Shown here: piece after piece, positions 1 through 8,237 of the stretch
Layout: each line of letters begins with the position of its first letter
Numbering within the stretch: the first letter of the stretch is position 1
Assembly: GCA_016285055.1 (NCBI GenBank)
Contig: JAEEPZ010000017.1
Location: 1-46,670 of the forward strand
Length of the DNA: 46,670 nt
Direction of reading: 5' to 3'
From: Prevotella sp.
Lineage (GTDB): Bacteria; Bacteroidota; Bacteroidia; Bacteroidales; Bacteroidaceae
Position numbers and translations under genes: made by a program
Notes under the pieces: model-generated
What the model was told of the DNA's origin: nothing
The model's database searches: none
Seen by the model: the letters and a program-made list of their open reading frames with translations, nothing else

Positions 1-554
1 GCTTTTCTATGGATTTCCACCCATGTGAGAATCCTGCAGTTTCAAGGCGGCATGGGTTTTAAAAGTTTCCTGCCGAGAAACCATCGGTTTCTCGGCAGGA
101 AACCAAAGGTTTCTCGCCAGGAAACTTTTGCATAATAGCCCCAGATGGCAAAAAGACACATGCTGTACGGATGGAGTGACATAGTTATGGCGCGAAACAG
201 GTCAGTTCGTTACCCGAGTTCTGTCGTCCCTTCAGGACTCATTGTGGTGTCAACCATTAGCAGGGGCGTTGCCCCTGCCTGTAATCCATCGTCCCTTCGG
301 GACTTTTTGCCGCTCCTTGCCCGCCGCGTAGCTCAAGGCGCAGCCCTCACCTCTTGATCCCTGCCCCTCCCCTACAAGGGAGGGGAGTGTCTCACGGGAT
401 TGCTGCGGCGGGCAAGGCAGTAACTAATCCTGAAGGGACGACAGAAGACGATGGTGAGTACCAATCGTCTTCTGTCGCCCCTTCGCGGTTGCTGTCGGCT
501 GTTCCTTCCGGAATTGTTTCTTTCTGCCCTTATGGGAAGGCTCAGCCTGTCCTC
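1..554. repeat. Dispersed palindromic non-coding element, copy 1 (gene-free region)
   Basis: No convincing gene lies here. Bases 1-240 match 20433-20672 almost base for base, including a triple palindrome at about 64-128 built from GTTTCCTGCCGAGAAAC and its reverse complement. Further right are short hairpins: GCAGGGGC/GCCCCTGC at 260-278, CCCCTCCCCT...AGGGGAGGGG-like at about 363-387, and a perfect 14-base-arm hairpin at 439-452/464-477. The motif GTCCCTTCGGGAC recurs near 228 and 290. Small open frames in this stretch (for example from 145) lie inside the repeated DNA and have no coding support. The element abuts the 3' end of the minus-strand M16 gene. I infer a mobile-element remnant or REP-like structure; function is unknown. 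Confidence 0.75.
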
Positions 555-3461
555 TTAATAACCGAAGATTTCTTCGGAAGTAAGCCTTCGGATAGTACCT
601 ATTTTGCCGAGTGCATCCATGTCAAGCTCTTTCTCGTTGCCGAGGATGATGTAGCGGTAGGGCTTGTGTGCCATCTGCTGCTGCTCAAAGCTGACGATGT
701 CTTGCAGTGTGACGCTGGGCAAGCGCTGGTAGATGCGCTCGTTGATGTCGTAGTCGATGCCTAATTGCTTGGCATACATCCAGGCGTTGATGAGGCCGAA
801 CTTCGTGGTGCGCTGGCTCTGCAGACGCTTTGTCAGGGCATCCTTGGCGATGCGGAAGGCCTGCTCGCTCTGCGGGATGGTGTCGAGTATCTGGTGGAAC
901 TGTCGCACGCAGTCCATCATCTTGTCGTTCTGTGTGATGATGTGTGTGAAGAAATACTCCGAGCGGTCCTTGTAGGCTGGCTCCATGTAGGCGGCGTAGG
1001 CATTGTAGGCCAGACCGCGAGCCTCGCGCAGCTCCTGGAACACGATGGTGTTCATGCCGCCGCCGTAGTATTCGTTGAACAGCGCCTTGACGGCGGCCTC
1101 CTCGGGCTGCCAGGGACGCTGCTCGTTGTGCAGCATGCGCATGTAGATGTTCTTGGCTTCGTAAGGAGCGATGAGTATCTCGTTCTGCGGCGTGGCCTGC
1201 AGGGTGTAGTGGCGGCCTGCGGGTGCAGCGAGGAATTTCTTGCCGGTCTTATGCTGCTTTGTCACCACGGTGGCCAGTTCCTTCTCGCTCATGGGGCCAT
1301 AATATAATAATGTGTGCTCATACTGCTTCAGGTTCTTCAGCAGGTTGAGCAGCTCCTGCGGGTTGGTCTGGCGCAGCTGTTCGGAGGTGAATATGTTGCG
1401 ATAGTAGTTGTAGGGGCCGTAGAGTCCGTAGGCTATGAGGTGCTCGAAGTTGCTCTGCTGGTTCAGCTTCGAGACAGCGCGGCTCTTCTCCTCCAGCTGT
1501 ATGTACTGCTCCCACGCGTCGGTGTCCACCTTGGCGTTCTGCATCACGTTCTCTAACAGGGCCAGCGCCTGCGGCATGTTCTCGCTGAGGCCGCTCAGCG
1601 TGACGCTGATGGTGCGCTCGCCTACATTAATAATATAGTTGCAGGCCAGCTTGTAGAATTGCTGCTTGATCTGCTCGTTGGTGAGCTTGTTGGTGCCCAG
1701 GTACTCTAAGTAATCGGCGGCGTAGCTGTATTTCAGTTCCGACTCCTCGCCAAACTCATAGCGGAAGGTCATGGTGAAGCGTCCGTTCTCCACGTTCTTC
1801 ACATAGATGTACGGGATGTTCTTCTTCGTCTTGCCAAAGGTGAGGTCGCGCTGGAAGTCGACGAAGCGCGGCTGGATGGGGTCAGCATGTGAGTTCTGTA
1901 TGTCCTTCACAAACTGCGAGACCATGTCGCGGTTGGTGGGTATGGGCGTGATGGCGGGCTTGTCAATCTTCTTCAGCGTGGTGTCCTCGCCCTGACGCTT
2001 GAACACGGTGACGTAGTTCTGGCGGAAGTGGCGCTGCGCAAAGTCCACAATCTGCTGCTTCGTCATGCCGCCGATGCGGTCGAGATAGCCCACCTGCTGC
2101 TGCCAGGGAATCTCGTTGATGTAGGTCTCCACAAACATGTTGGCGCGTGCACGGTTGCTCTCAAGCGAGGTGTAGTAGTGCAGCTTCGTGTTGTTGATGA
2201 CCGATGGCAGGAGGTCGTCGCTGAAGTCGCCGCGCTTCAGCTTCTCTATCTCGTCGAGCAGCAGCTGGCGCACCTCCTCGAGGGTCTGGCCCTCCTTCGG
2301 CGTGCCGCTGAGGATGAAGGCAGAGTAGTCGCGCAACTGCTCAGCCGTGGCCCATGCTCCCAGCATCTTCATCTGCTGGTTGATGTCGAGGTCGATGAGT
2401 CCGGCGGTGCCGTTTGAGAGCATCTCGCCGATGATGTTGAGCGTGTCCACCTGCAGCGAGTTGCCGCGGTCGAAGCGGTAGCCGAGCCACAGCGTCTCGG
2501 CCTCCAGCCCGTAGACGGTGGTGTCGCGCGGCGTGGTGATGGGTTTGAGGGCCGGGAAAACCGGCTGTTTGACGTCGGCGCCGGGCTGCCACTGTCCGAA
2601 GTAGCGGTCGATGGTGGCGATGACCTTGTCGGGATCCATGTCGCCGGCCATGCAGATGGCCACGTTATTGGGACGATACCAGTGGTTGAAGTAGTTCTTG
2701 ATGTTGGTGATGCTGGGGTTCTTCAGGTGTTCCTGCGTGCCGATGGTGGTCTGCGTGCCGTAGGGGTGGGTGGGGAAGAGCATCTTGCTCATCGACTGCC
2801 ACAGCTTGCGCTGGTCCTTCGCGATGCCGATGTTATACTCCTCGTAGACGGCCTCCAGCTCGGTGTGGAAGCCGCGGATGACCATGTTCTGGAAACGGTC
2901 GGACTGTATCTTCGCCCAGTTCTCCACCTCGTTGGCGGGGATATCCTCGGTGTAGCAGGTCACGTCGTTGCTGGTGTAGGCGTTGGTGCCCTCGGCACCG
3001 ATGGCGGACATCAGTTTGTCGTATTCGTTGGGGATGAAATACTGTGCTGCCACCTGACTCACCGAGTCTATCTCGTGGTAGGCCTGGCGGCGCGCGTCGG
3101 CGTCGGTCAGCGTGCGGTACTGCTCGTAGCGCTGCTCTATCTCGTCGAGCAGGGGCTTCTCCTTCGCTGGGTCAGAGACGCCGAACTTGTCGGTGCCCTT
3201 GAACATCAGGTGCTCCAGATAGTGGGCCAGACCCGTCGTCTCGGCAGGGTCGTTCTTCGAACCTGTGCGCACGGCGATGAACGTCTGTATGCGCGGTTCC
3301 TCGGTGTTGACGCTGAGGTACACCTTCAGTCCGTTCTTCAGCGTGTAGATGCGGGTGTGCATCATGTCGCCGTCCACGGTTTCATACTTGTAGTTCTGTG
3401 CATGTGCGCTCATACCGAGCATCAGCGCCACAGCCCCAAGAAGAATGCGTTTTGTTTTCAT
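555..3461 (-). CDS. M16 family (insulinase/pitrilysin-type) zinc metalloprotease, exported
   Basis: The 968-residue product starts with a signal peptide (about residues 1-21, ending SAHA-Q). The inverted zinc motif HxxEH is HYLEH at residues 80-84, within GLAHYLEHLMFKGT. The downstream zinc-ligand glutamate lies in ELEAVYEEYN near 201-209, more distant than usual because of an insertion of about 50 residues. A second M16-like half follows (about 500-968), where the motif is not conserved, as expected of the two-domain single-chain form. The family degrades peptides inside a clam-shell chamber; here it probably acts in the periplasm on peptides. It is the last gene of a probable minus-strand operon with the phosphatase-fold protein (45-base gap) and the rhomboid protease. 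Substrate is not predictable. Confidence 0.93.
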   Translation of the reverse strand: MKTKRILLGAVALMLGMSAHAQNYKYETVDGDMMHTRIYTLKNGLKVYLSVNTEEPRIQTFIAVRTGSKNDPAETTGLAHYLEHLMFKGTDKFGVSDPAKEKPLLDEIEQRYEQYRTLTDADARRQAYHEIDSVSQVAAQYFIPNEYDKLMSAIGAEGTNAYTSNDVTCYTEDIPANEVENWAKIQSDRFQNMVIRGFHTELEAVYEEYNIGIAKDQRKLWQSMSKMLFPTHPYGTQTTIGTQEHLKNPSITNIKNYFNHWYRPNNVAICMAGDMDPDKVIATIDRYFGQWQPGADVKQPVFPALKPITTPRDTTVYGLEAETLWLGYRFDRGNSLQVDTLNIIGEMLSNGTAGLIDLDINQQMKMLGAWATAEQLRDYSAFILSGTPKEGQTLEEVRQLLLDEIEKLKRGDFSDDLLPSVINNTKLHYYTSLESNRARANMFVETYINEIPWQQQVGYLDRIGGMTKQQIVDFAQRHFRQNYVTVFKRQGEDTTLKKIDKPAITPIPTNRDMVSQFVKDIQNSHADPIQPRFVDFQRDLTFGKTKKNIPYIYVKNVENGRFTMTFRYEFGEESELKYSYAADYLEYLGTNKLTNEQIKQQFYKLACNYIINVGERTISVTLSGLSENMPQALALLENVMQNAKVDTDAWEQYIQLEEKSRAVSKLNQQSNFEHLIAYGLYGPYNYYRNIFTSEQLRQTNPQELLNLLKNLKQYEHTLLYYGPMSEKELATVVTKQHKTGKKFLAAPAGRHYTLQATPQNEILIAPYEAKNIYMRMLHNEQRPWQPEEAAVKALFNEYYGGGMNTIVFQELREARGLAYNAYAAYMEPAYKDRSEYFFTHIITQNDKMMDCVRQFHQILDTIPQSEQAFRIAKDALTKRLQSQRTTKFGLINAWMYAKQLGIDYDINERIYQRLPSVTLQDIVSFEQQQMAHKPYRYIILGNEKELDMDALGKIGTIRRLTSEEIFGY

Positions 3462-3506
3462 ACTGTTCTTGTTTGTTTGTGTTTTTTATTGCTTAGTAAG
3501 TCCCTT

Positions 3507-4595
3507 TTATTCTGTTTTTCGTCTCAACCAGGCAATGACAGGGTAATGGTCGCTGGCTTCCACATCGTTGTCGACGTAGCAGCTGAAGGGCTCGTAATGT
3601 GCCGAGCATAAAATGTTGTCGATGCGGAAGCGGAAGCCTTTCCTTCGGTAGGTATAGCCAAGGCCGTTGCCAGTAGAAACGAAGGCATCGGTCAGCCCCT
3701 GTGCAATGGTGTGACGGACGTAGGAGATGGGTGTGTCGTTCATGTCGCCGCAGACGATGAGGGGATAATGGCTGTGACAGTCGATATAGTCGTGAACGAC
3801 GTCGGCCTGACGGGCGCGCTTGCCCATGGACGAAGCGAGCTTGCCGAAGAGCTTGCGCGATTCGGTCTCTGCCTGTTGGCGGTCCATGCCGCCGCTAAGC
3901 ATGTCGTTGTAGCGCCGGCGGTCAGTGTCGGAGAGGTGTGTGGATTCCAGATGAATGTTGACAACGCAGACGGTGTCGCAGTCTATCAGGAGGAAGAAGG
4001 CGGCCGCTCCGTTGGCTTTCGAGACGACGGGCAGCTTCTCTTTGCTGAGAATGGGATAGCGTGAATGGATGCCGACGGCGTTGATGTAGTTGCCGGTCGC
4101 CTGGCCCAAATGAACAGTGTCGTTGTAGGGATAGAGGCGTGCGATGCTGTGGGCTGTGTCTGGCTTGGTGGCAACGTCTTCCTGCAGGCAGACGATGTCG
4201 GCGTCCTGCTGTTTCAAATAGTCGTAGATGAGCGTCTTCGAGTTGGGCGTGCCTTTCACCTCGTTGTAACAGTCGACATTGTATGACACAATCTTCATAC
4301 TGCCTGCCGGCGCGTCGTGGTGGAAGTGCAGGGGCAAGTAGACGCGTATGGCGGGAATGGTGAGAAGATAGGCAGCGAGGGGAATCCATGCCCGCCGCCA
4401 TTTGAAGATGGCCCAAGCGATGAGAATGAGGAGATTGACAAGGAGAAAAAAAGGAAACACCATGCCCACACAGCCGAGGAATGGATGGCGCTCAGGGTCA
4501 AAGTGGTCGCTGTAGGCCACAAAGACAAGCATCAACGCCGTGGCCACGCTGGCCCCAGTGAACACGTTCAACAATATGTTTCTGACCGTCTTCAA
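3507..4595 (-). CDS. Endonuclease/exonuclease/phosphatase-fold membrane protein
   Basis: This 362-residue protein has three hydrophobic segments in its first 110 residues (about 8-28, 42-65, 72-90), then an endonuclease/exonuclease/phosphatase (DNase I-like) domain. Recognisable family blocks are SYNVDCYNE, DIVCLQED (metal-binding Glu), GDMNDTP (Asp-Asn) and SDHYPVIAWL (Asp-His near the C-terminus), so the metal-dependent phosphodiesterase/phosphatase centre looks intact. Membrane anchoring by an N-terminal hydrophobic region is common for Bacteroidales members of this family. Substrate could be nucleic acid, a phosphoinositide-like or sphingolipid-like head group, or other phosphoester; the sequence does not decide. 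It sits 46 bases downstream of the rhomboid gene and 45 bases upstream of the M16 gene. Confidence 0.9.
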   Translation of the reverse strand: MKTVRNILLNVFTGASVATALMLVFVAYSDHFDPERHPFLGCVGMVFPFFLLVNLLILIAWAIFKWRRAWIPLAAYLLTIPAIRVYLPLHFHHDAPAGSMKIVSYNVDCYNEVKGTPNSKTLIYDYLKQQDADIVCLQEDVATKPDTAHSIARLYPYNDTVHLGQATGNYINAVGIHSRYPILSKEKLPVVSKANGAAAFFLLIDCDTVCVVNIHLESTHLSDTDRRRYNDMLSGGMDRQQAETESRKLFGKLASSMGKRARQADVVHDYIDCHSHYPLIVCGDMNDTPISYVRHTIAQGLTDAFVSTGNGLGYTYRRKGFRFRIDNILCSAHYEPFSCYVDNDVEASDHYPVIAWLRRKTE

Positions 4596-4641
4596 ATTCT
4601 AACCTTCAGCCTTTTAACTTTCTACCTTCTGTCTTCAGCCT

Positions 4642-5583
4642 TTACCCTTCACGGCTTGCTTCGAAAAGGCGCTGTTTCTCTTCTTTCGTCAGGCTGTCGT
4701 AGCCGCTCTTGCGAATCTTGTCGAGAAGGGCGTCAATCTCGGCCTGACGTGCTTTCTTCTTCGCGTTGTATTCCATGTCGTCCTCACGGGTGGGGCCGAA
4801 GCCTGCCTGACGCGTGTCGGTGTGCTGCTGTGGCTTCTGACCTTGCCGTGCCTCGAAATTGCGCTTCAGGTTCTCGAAGAACTGCTTGCCGTTGCCCATG
4901 TTGAACGTGTTGCCAGGATGGCGGCGCCAATAGAGGATGAGCAGCAGGCCGAACAGCATGCCGCCTAAGTGGGCCACGTGCGCCACGCCGTCGCGGGCTG
5001 AGGTGTAGGCCGAGAACAGCTCGATGGCGGCATAGATGCACACAAACCACTTGGCCTTGATGGGCACGGGAAGCGGGAAAATGAAGATGCGCTCGTTAGG
5101 AAAGGTCATGCCAAAGGCCAGCAGGATGCCGTAGACGGCTCCCGAAGCACCGATGGTGGCCGCGAGGTTGTAGATCTGCCCCACGGTCATCACGCCGACG
5201 CCCACCACGTTCACCCTGTCATGGATGCTGAGGGCTGTCAGGCCATCGTTGGTGAACTCAACATACTGCACAATCTCCTGGCACAGACCGGCTCCGATGC
5301 CGCAGATGAGGTAATAGAAAATAAACTTCTGAGGCCCCCAGACGCGCTCGATGACGCAGCCAAACATCCACAGGGCAAACATGTTGAAGAAAAGATGCGT
5401 GAAATTGCCGTGCAGGAACTGATAGGTGACAAACTGCCAAGCGTGGAAGTCGGGAGCCATGAAGAAATGGAGGCTGCCCCAACTCTCCAAATCGAACTGA
5501 CGCTTGAAGACGAGTGCTGCCAGAAACACGACAATGTTGATAAGCAGCAGATTCTTAGTGACTGTCGGGATATTGCGGAACAT
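4642..5583 (-). CDS. Rhomboid family intramembrane serine protease
   Basis: The 313-residue protein has about six hydrophobic helices. The catalytic serine is in GASGAVYG (Ser147), the partner histidine in HVAHLGG (His205). The HGNFTHLFFNMFALW block (58-72) carries the His/Asn residues that form the oxyanion site and L1 region in rhomboids. After the last helix comes a charged cytoplasmic tail (about 225-313) ending in a short helical segment (DALLDKIRKSGYDSLTKEEK), a tail often seen on Bacteroidota rhomboids. It cleaves transmembrane substrates within the membrane. First gene of a probable three-gene minus-strand operon. A separate second rhomboid copy, often paired in Bacteroidales, is not in this window. 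Confidence 0.95.
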   Translation of the reverse strand: MFRNIPTVTKNLLLINIVVFLAALVFKRQFDLESWGSLHFFMAPDFHAWQFVTYQFLHGNFTHLFFNMFALWMFGCVIERVWGPQKFIFYYLICGIGAGLCQEIVQYVEFTNDGLTALSIHDRVNVVGVGVMTVGQIYNLAATIGASGAVYGILLAFGMTFPNERIFIFPLPVPIKAKWFVCIYAAIELFSAYTSARDGVAHVAHLGGMLFGLLLILYWRRHPGNTFNMGNGKQFFENLKRNFEARQGQKPQQHTDTRQAGFGPTREDDMEYNAKKKARQAEIDALLDKIRKSGYDSLTKEEKQRLFEASREG

Positions 5584-5647
5584 GTTAGGTGTTTACTATT
5601 TACTGACTTACGATTTAAAAATGTACTTCATTTGCGTTATCAGCCCG

Positions 5648-5655
5648 CAAAATTA
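5648..5655 (-). promoter_or_regulatory. Candidate -7 element for the rhomboid operon
   Basis: Read on the minus strand this is TAATTTTG, matching the Bacteroidota -7 consensus TAnnTTTG, 65 bases before the rhomboid start codon. No clear -33 TTTG partner is visible. Confidence 0.4.
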
Positions 5656-5737
5656 CGAAAAATATCTGTTCTACGGCATAAAATCGGGGTAAAAGCAACT
5701 TTTTTTTAGTAAAATAGTGATTTTTTCCTTTTTTTTG

Positions 5738-5768
5738 TTTGTTTTATGAAAACTTTCTTCTATATTTG
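5738..5768 (+). promoter_or_regulatory. Promoter for the HU gene
   Basis: TTTG at 5738-5741 and TATATTTG at 5761-5768 are separated by 19 bases, matching the Bacteroidota -33/-7 arrangement. The HU start codon is at 5834. Confidence 0.7.
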
Positions 5769-5833
5769 CAACCAAATACGGAAAAATGAATCGTAAAACC
5801 TTTATTTATAACTATTTTTTAAACCTTTTTATT

Positions 5834-6106
5834 ATGAACAAGACAGAATTAGTTGAGAAGATTGCAGCTGGTGCAGCTATCAGCAAGGTTGACGCAAAGA
5901 AGGCTCTTGAGGCTGCCGTTGCAGCAGTGAAAGAGGCTCTAGTAGCAGGCGACAAGGTTTCTCTGATTGGCTTTGGCACGTTCAGCGTGAACGAGCGTCC
6001 CGCTCGCGAGGGCATCAATCCCTCCACAAAGGAGAAGATTACCATTGAGGCTAAGAAGGTGATCAAGTTCAAGGCAGGTGCTGAACTGGCTGATACATTG
6101 AAATAA
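5834..6106 (+). CDS. HU family DNA-binding protein
   Basis: The 90-residue protein begins MNKTELVEKIAAGAAISK and carries the HU signature GFGTFSVNERPAREGINPST, followed by the KVIKFKAGAEL beta-arm return. Length and layout are standard for a bacterial histone-like HU, which bends and compacts DNA as a dimer. An upstream in-frame ATG at 5786 would add 16 residues not typical of the family, so 5834 is preferred. Codons here are less G/C-ending than in most neighbours, as is common for abundant proteins. The gene stands alone with its own promoter and a strong hairpin terminator. Confidence 0.97.
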   Translation: MNKTELVEKIAAGAAISKVDAKKALEAAVAAVKEALVAGDKVSLIGFGTFSVNERPAREGINPSTKEKITIEAKKVIKFKAGAELADTLK

Positions 6107-6132
6107 GGAAAGCCGACGATTCAGGGCACAAT

Positions 6133-6170
6133 AAAAGGGTTCCGCTATCGAGTGTGGCGGAGCCCTTTTT
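6133..6170. terminator. Bidirectional rho-independent terminator between HU and CYTH genes
   Basis: A 12-base stem (AAAGGGTTCCGC pairing with GCGGAGCCCTTT, one G-T pair) has a T run after it on the plus strand and an A run before it, so it can end transcription from both converging genes. Confidence 0.8.
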
Positions 6171-6184
6171 GCTTGATTTTCCTT

Positions 6185-6667
6185 TTAGCGGTCTTCCCAC
6201 TGAGTGTAGGGATAACGGCGCAGATGAGAGTTGTAGTAGCGGTGGTCGCCTGTCACCTCGTCGCCGATAAAGTCGGGCTTGACATAAGGCTCGTCGGCAG
6301 CCTGCAGCTCCACCTCAGCAATGACAAGACCGTCGTTGTCGCCGTGAAACTCGTCCACCTCGAAAGTGTGCTCGCCGCTTTTCACCAGATAGCGTGTCTT
6401 GTCGATGATGCCGGGCTCGCAGAGCAGCATCAGGTGCAAGGCCTCGTCGGGGGTGATGGCCTTTTCAAATTCGTAGCGGCTCAGACCTCCGTCTAATGAC
6501 GGGCCCTTGATGGTGAGGAATGCCTCGTCGTCACGCACTCGCACCCTGACGGTGCGCCCGCCGCCGCTGCAGATGTATCCTTGGCGGATGTGACTGCTGG
6601 CATGGGCCAGACGGCGGTAGGCGTCGCTCTTCACCAGAAACTTCCGCTCAATTTCCATTCCGCTCAT
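6185..6667 (-). CDS. CYTH domain protein (triphosphate tunnel metalloenzyme family)
   Basis: The product (about 160 residues) opens with MEIERKFLV, the ExExK hallmark of the CYTH/triphosphate tunnel fold. Further charged residues expected of the tunnel follow: RVRVRDDEAFLTIKG, RYEFEKAI, DKTRYLVK, FEVDEFHGDNDGLVIAEVEL. Members hydrolyse inorganic triphosphate or other triphosphates with Mg or Mn. The start is uncertain: ATG at 6667 and at 6658 are in frame, and the second gives the usual family N-terminus. It lies directly behind the small membrane protein gene, with start and stop only a few bases apart, suggesting translational coupling. Physiological substrate is unknown. Confidence 0.9.
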   Translation of the reverse strand: MSGMEIERKFLVKSDAYRRLAHASSHIRQGYICSGGGRTVRVRVRDDEAFLTIKGPSLDGGLSRYEFEKAITPDEALHLMLLCEPGIIDKTRYLVKSGEHTFEVDEFHGDNDGLVIAEVELQAADEPYVKPDFIGDEVTGDHRYYNSHLRRYPYTQWEDR

Positions 6668-6673
6668 CACCCA

Positions 6674-6829
6674 CTATGCAGTGATGGCCAGATAAGCCAC
6701 ATAGAACACGGCCATGGCTACGAAGACGCCTATAATCCAAGCCACTACCTTCTTGCCACCTTCTTCCTGTTTCTTCGCGTAAGCCTTCTGCTTAGCGTTC
6801 ATTTTCTTTTCTTTTTCTTTCTTTGCCAT
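6674..6829 (-). CDS. Small single-pass membrane protein of unknown function
   Basis: A 51-residue protein starts MAKKEKEKKMNAKQ. About 28 residues are highly basic, followed by one hydrophobic helix (VVAWIIGVFVAMAVFYVAYLAI). The predicted orientation has the positive N-terminus in the cytoplasm. The ATG at 6829 is preferred over an upstream in-frame start at 6895, because the promoter lies between them. It shares a transcript with the CYTH gene. I do not recognise a named family. Confidence 0.7.
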   Translation of the reverse strand: MAKKEKEKKMNAKQKAYAKKQEEGGKKVVAWIIGVFVAMAVFYVAYLAITA

Positions 6830-6865
6830 AGTATTATTTGTTATTTGTTTTACGCAATGATGGTG

Positions 6866-6897
6866 CAAAGGTACAAAGAAGTAAAGAAACGGCAAAA
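6866..6897 (-). promoter_or_regulatory. Promoter for the small membrane protein / CYTH operon
   Basis: On the minus strand a TTTTG (6893-6897) is followed after 19 bases by TACCTTTG (6866-6873), matching the Bacteroidota promoter pattern, 37 bases before the start codon. Confidence 0.65.
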
Positions 6898-7073
6898 GAA
6901 TTTCTTGTTTTCTTTCGTTTTTTTCGCAACTTTCGCCATGCCGGGAGCAAAGCCCGTCATTTCTCTCTGACCACGCAACTTGCCGTCAGACGTCAGAGAA
7001 CGATGCAAGATAGCGATGGGTTGACAATAAGGCAATTTGTCGATTGGATAAAACCATATTTCTTTGTATAATA

Positions 7074-7105
7074 TTTGGAAGTTTGAAGGAATAATCGTAA
7101 TTTTG
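7074..7105 (+). promoter_or_regulatory. Promoter for the aldo/keto reductase operon
   Basis: TTTG at 7074-7077 and TAATTTTG at 7098-7105, 20 bases apart. The leader to the aldo/keto reductase start (7238) is about 125 bases. Confidence 0.65.
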
Positions 7106-7121
7106 CAGCGGGTTTAAAAGA

Positions 7122-7256
7122 ATGGAGAGTATGATAACCGGCTTGCTGTTACTATCTTTTTTCCGTGACTTTACCAAAAAGCTGGCCAGACAAAGCGGTG
7201 TCATAGCATTAATAAGATTTCTAAAACCACAAATGATATGCGTTACACAGAATTAG
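7122..7256 (+). CDS. Possible 44-residue leader ORF overlapping the aldo/keto reductase start
   Basis: An open frame from ATG 7122 encodes a short peptide starting MESMITGLLLLSFFRD. It ends 19 bases inside the aldo/keto reductase gene in another frame. Position right after the promoter allows a translational-coupling or attenuation role, but there is no family support and it may be chance. Confidence 0.2.
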   Translation: MESMITGLLLLSFFRDFTKKLARQSGVIALIRFLKPQMICVTQN

Positions 7257-8179
7257 GAAAGACGGGAATGAAGATTTCCCACATCAGCTTCGGTGCCTCG
7301 TCGTTAGGCAGCGTGTTTCATGAGACCAACGAAAAGGACAGCTTCGCAGCGGTGGAGGCCGCTATCGACGGCGGCATCAACTTCATCGACGTGAGCCCCT
7401 ACTACGGCCATTACAAGGCCGAGACGGTGCTGGGCAAGGCCCTGCGCAACATCCCCCGCGACAAATACTACCTCAGCACGAAGGTGGGCCGCTATGGCAA
7501 GGACGGCAAGAACACATGGGACTACTCAGCTCAGCGTGTCACCGACAGCGTCTATGAGAGCATGGAGCGCTTAGGCATCGACTTTATCGACCTCATCAAC
7601 GTGCATGACATCGAGTTCCAAGGCGACCTGCCCGGCGGATTGCAGAAGGTGGTGGACGAGACGCTGCCAGCCCTCTTCGAGTTGAAGAAGAAAGGGGTGG
7701 TGGGACACGTGGGCATCACCGACCTGCAGCTCGCTAATCTGAAATGGGTTATAGAGCGCTGTCCAGAGGTGGAGAGCATCCTGAACTTCTGCCACTACAC
7801 ACTGAACGATGACGCTTTGGCCGACTATCTCGACTTCTTCGAGGAGCATGGCGTGGGCATCGTCAACGCCTCGCCGCTGTCGATGGGACTGCTGTCACAG
7901 CGTGGCGTGCCGGCCTGGCATCCTGCCCCCAAGGCGCTGGTTGAGGCATGTCAGCGTGCCGCCCAGCACTGCAAGGCAAAAGGCTACGCCATCGAGCGGC
8001 TGGCCGTGCAGTATTCGGTGAGCAATCCGCGCATCGCCTCGACGCTGTTCTCGTCTGCCAACCCCGACAACGTGCGCCGCAACATCGAGTGGGCTAACGA
8101 AGAGCCCGACTGGCAGCTCGTCGACGAGGTGAAGGCCATCATCGGTGACCAGCAGCGAGTCACCTGGAGAAACTCTTAA
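7238..8179 (+). CDS. Aldo/keto reductase, probable L-fucose/L-galactose-type aldose 1-dehydrogenase
   Basis: The 313-residue TIM-barrel enzyme starts MRYTELGKTGMKISHISFGA. The AKR catalytic residues are visible: Asp51 and Tyr55/Tyr56 in DVSPYYG, Lys82 in STKVGRYG, and a histidine near 123 in INVHDIEF. The DVSPYYG and STKVGRYG blocks are typical of NAD(P)-dependent L-fucose/L-galactose/D-threo-aldose dehydrogenases. The next gene encodes an L-rhamnose-mutarotase-like protein, which fits a route oxidising a deoxy- or 6-carbon aldose to its lactone. The rest of such a pathway (lactonase, dehydratase, aldolase) is not in the window, so the exact sugar is inference. Confidence 0.9.
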   Translation: MRYTELGKTGMKISHISFGASSLGSVFHETNEKDSFAAVEAAIDGGINFIDVSPYYGHYKAETVLGKALRNIPRDKYYLSTKVGRYGKDGKNTWDYSAQRVTDSVYESMERLGIDFIDLINVHDIEFQGDLPGGLQKVVDETLPALFELKKKGVVGHVGITDLQLANLKWVIERCPEVESILNFCHYTLNDDALADYLDFFEEHGVGIVNASPLSMGLLSQRGVPAWHPAPKALVEACQRAAQHCKAKGYAIERLAVQYSVSNPRIASTLFSSANPDNVRRNIEWANEEPDWQLVDEVKAIIGDQQRVTWRNS

Positions 8180-8237
8180 TCAATACGGTGGGCGGCGGTT
8201 TACCCGTCGCCTGCAGTTTTTTAATACGAACAGAAAA

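Noticed and set aside
145..764. Small open frames in the first repeat region
   Set aside because: The same frames recur in the duplicated non-coding element at 20578 and vary by substitutions that do not respect codons; no homology or start signal.
2682..3611. Long plus-strand open frame opposite the M16 gene
   Set aside because: It is the antisense shadow of a GC-rich coding sequence with clear protease motifs.
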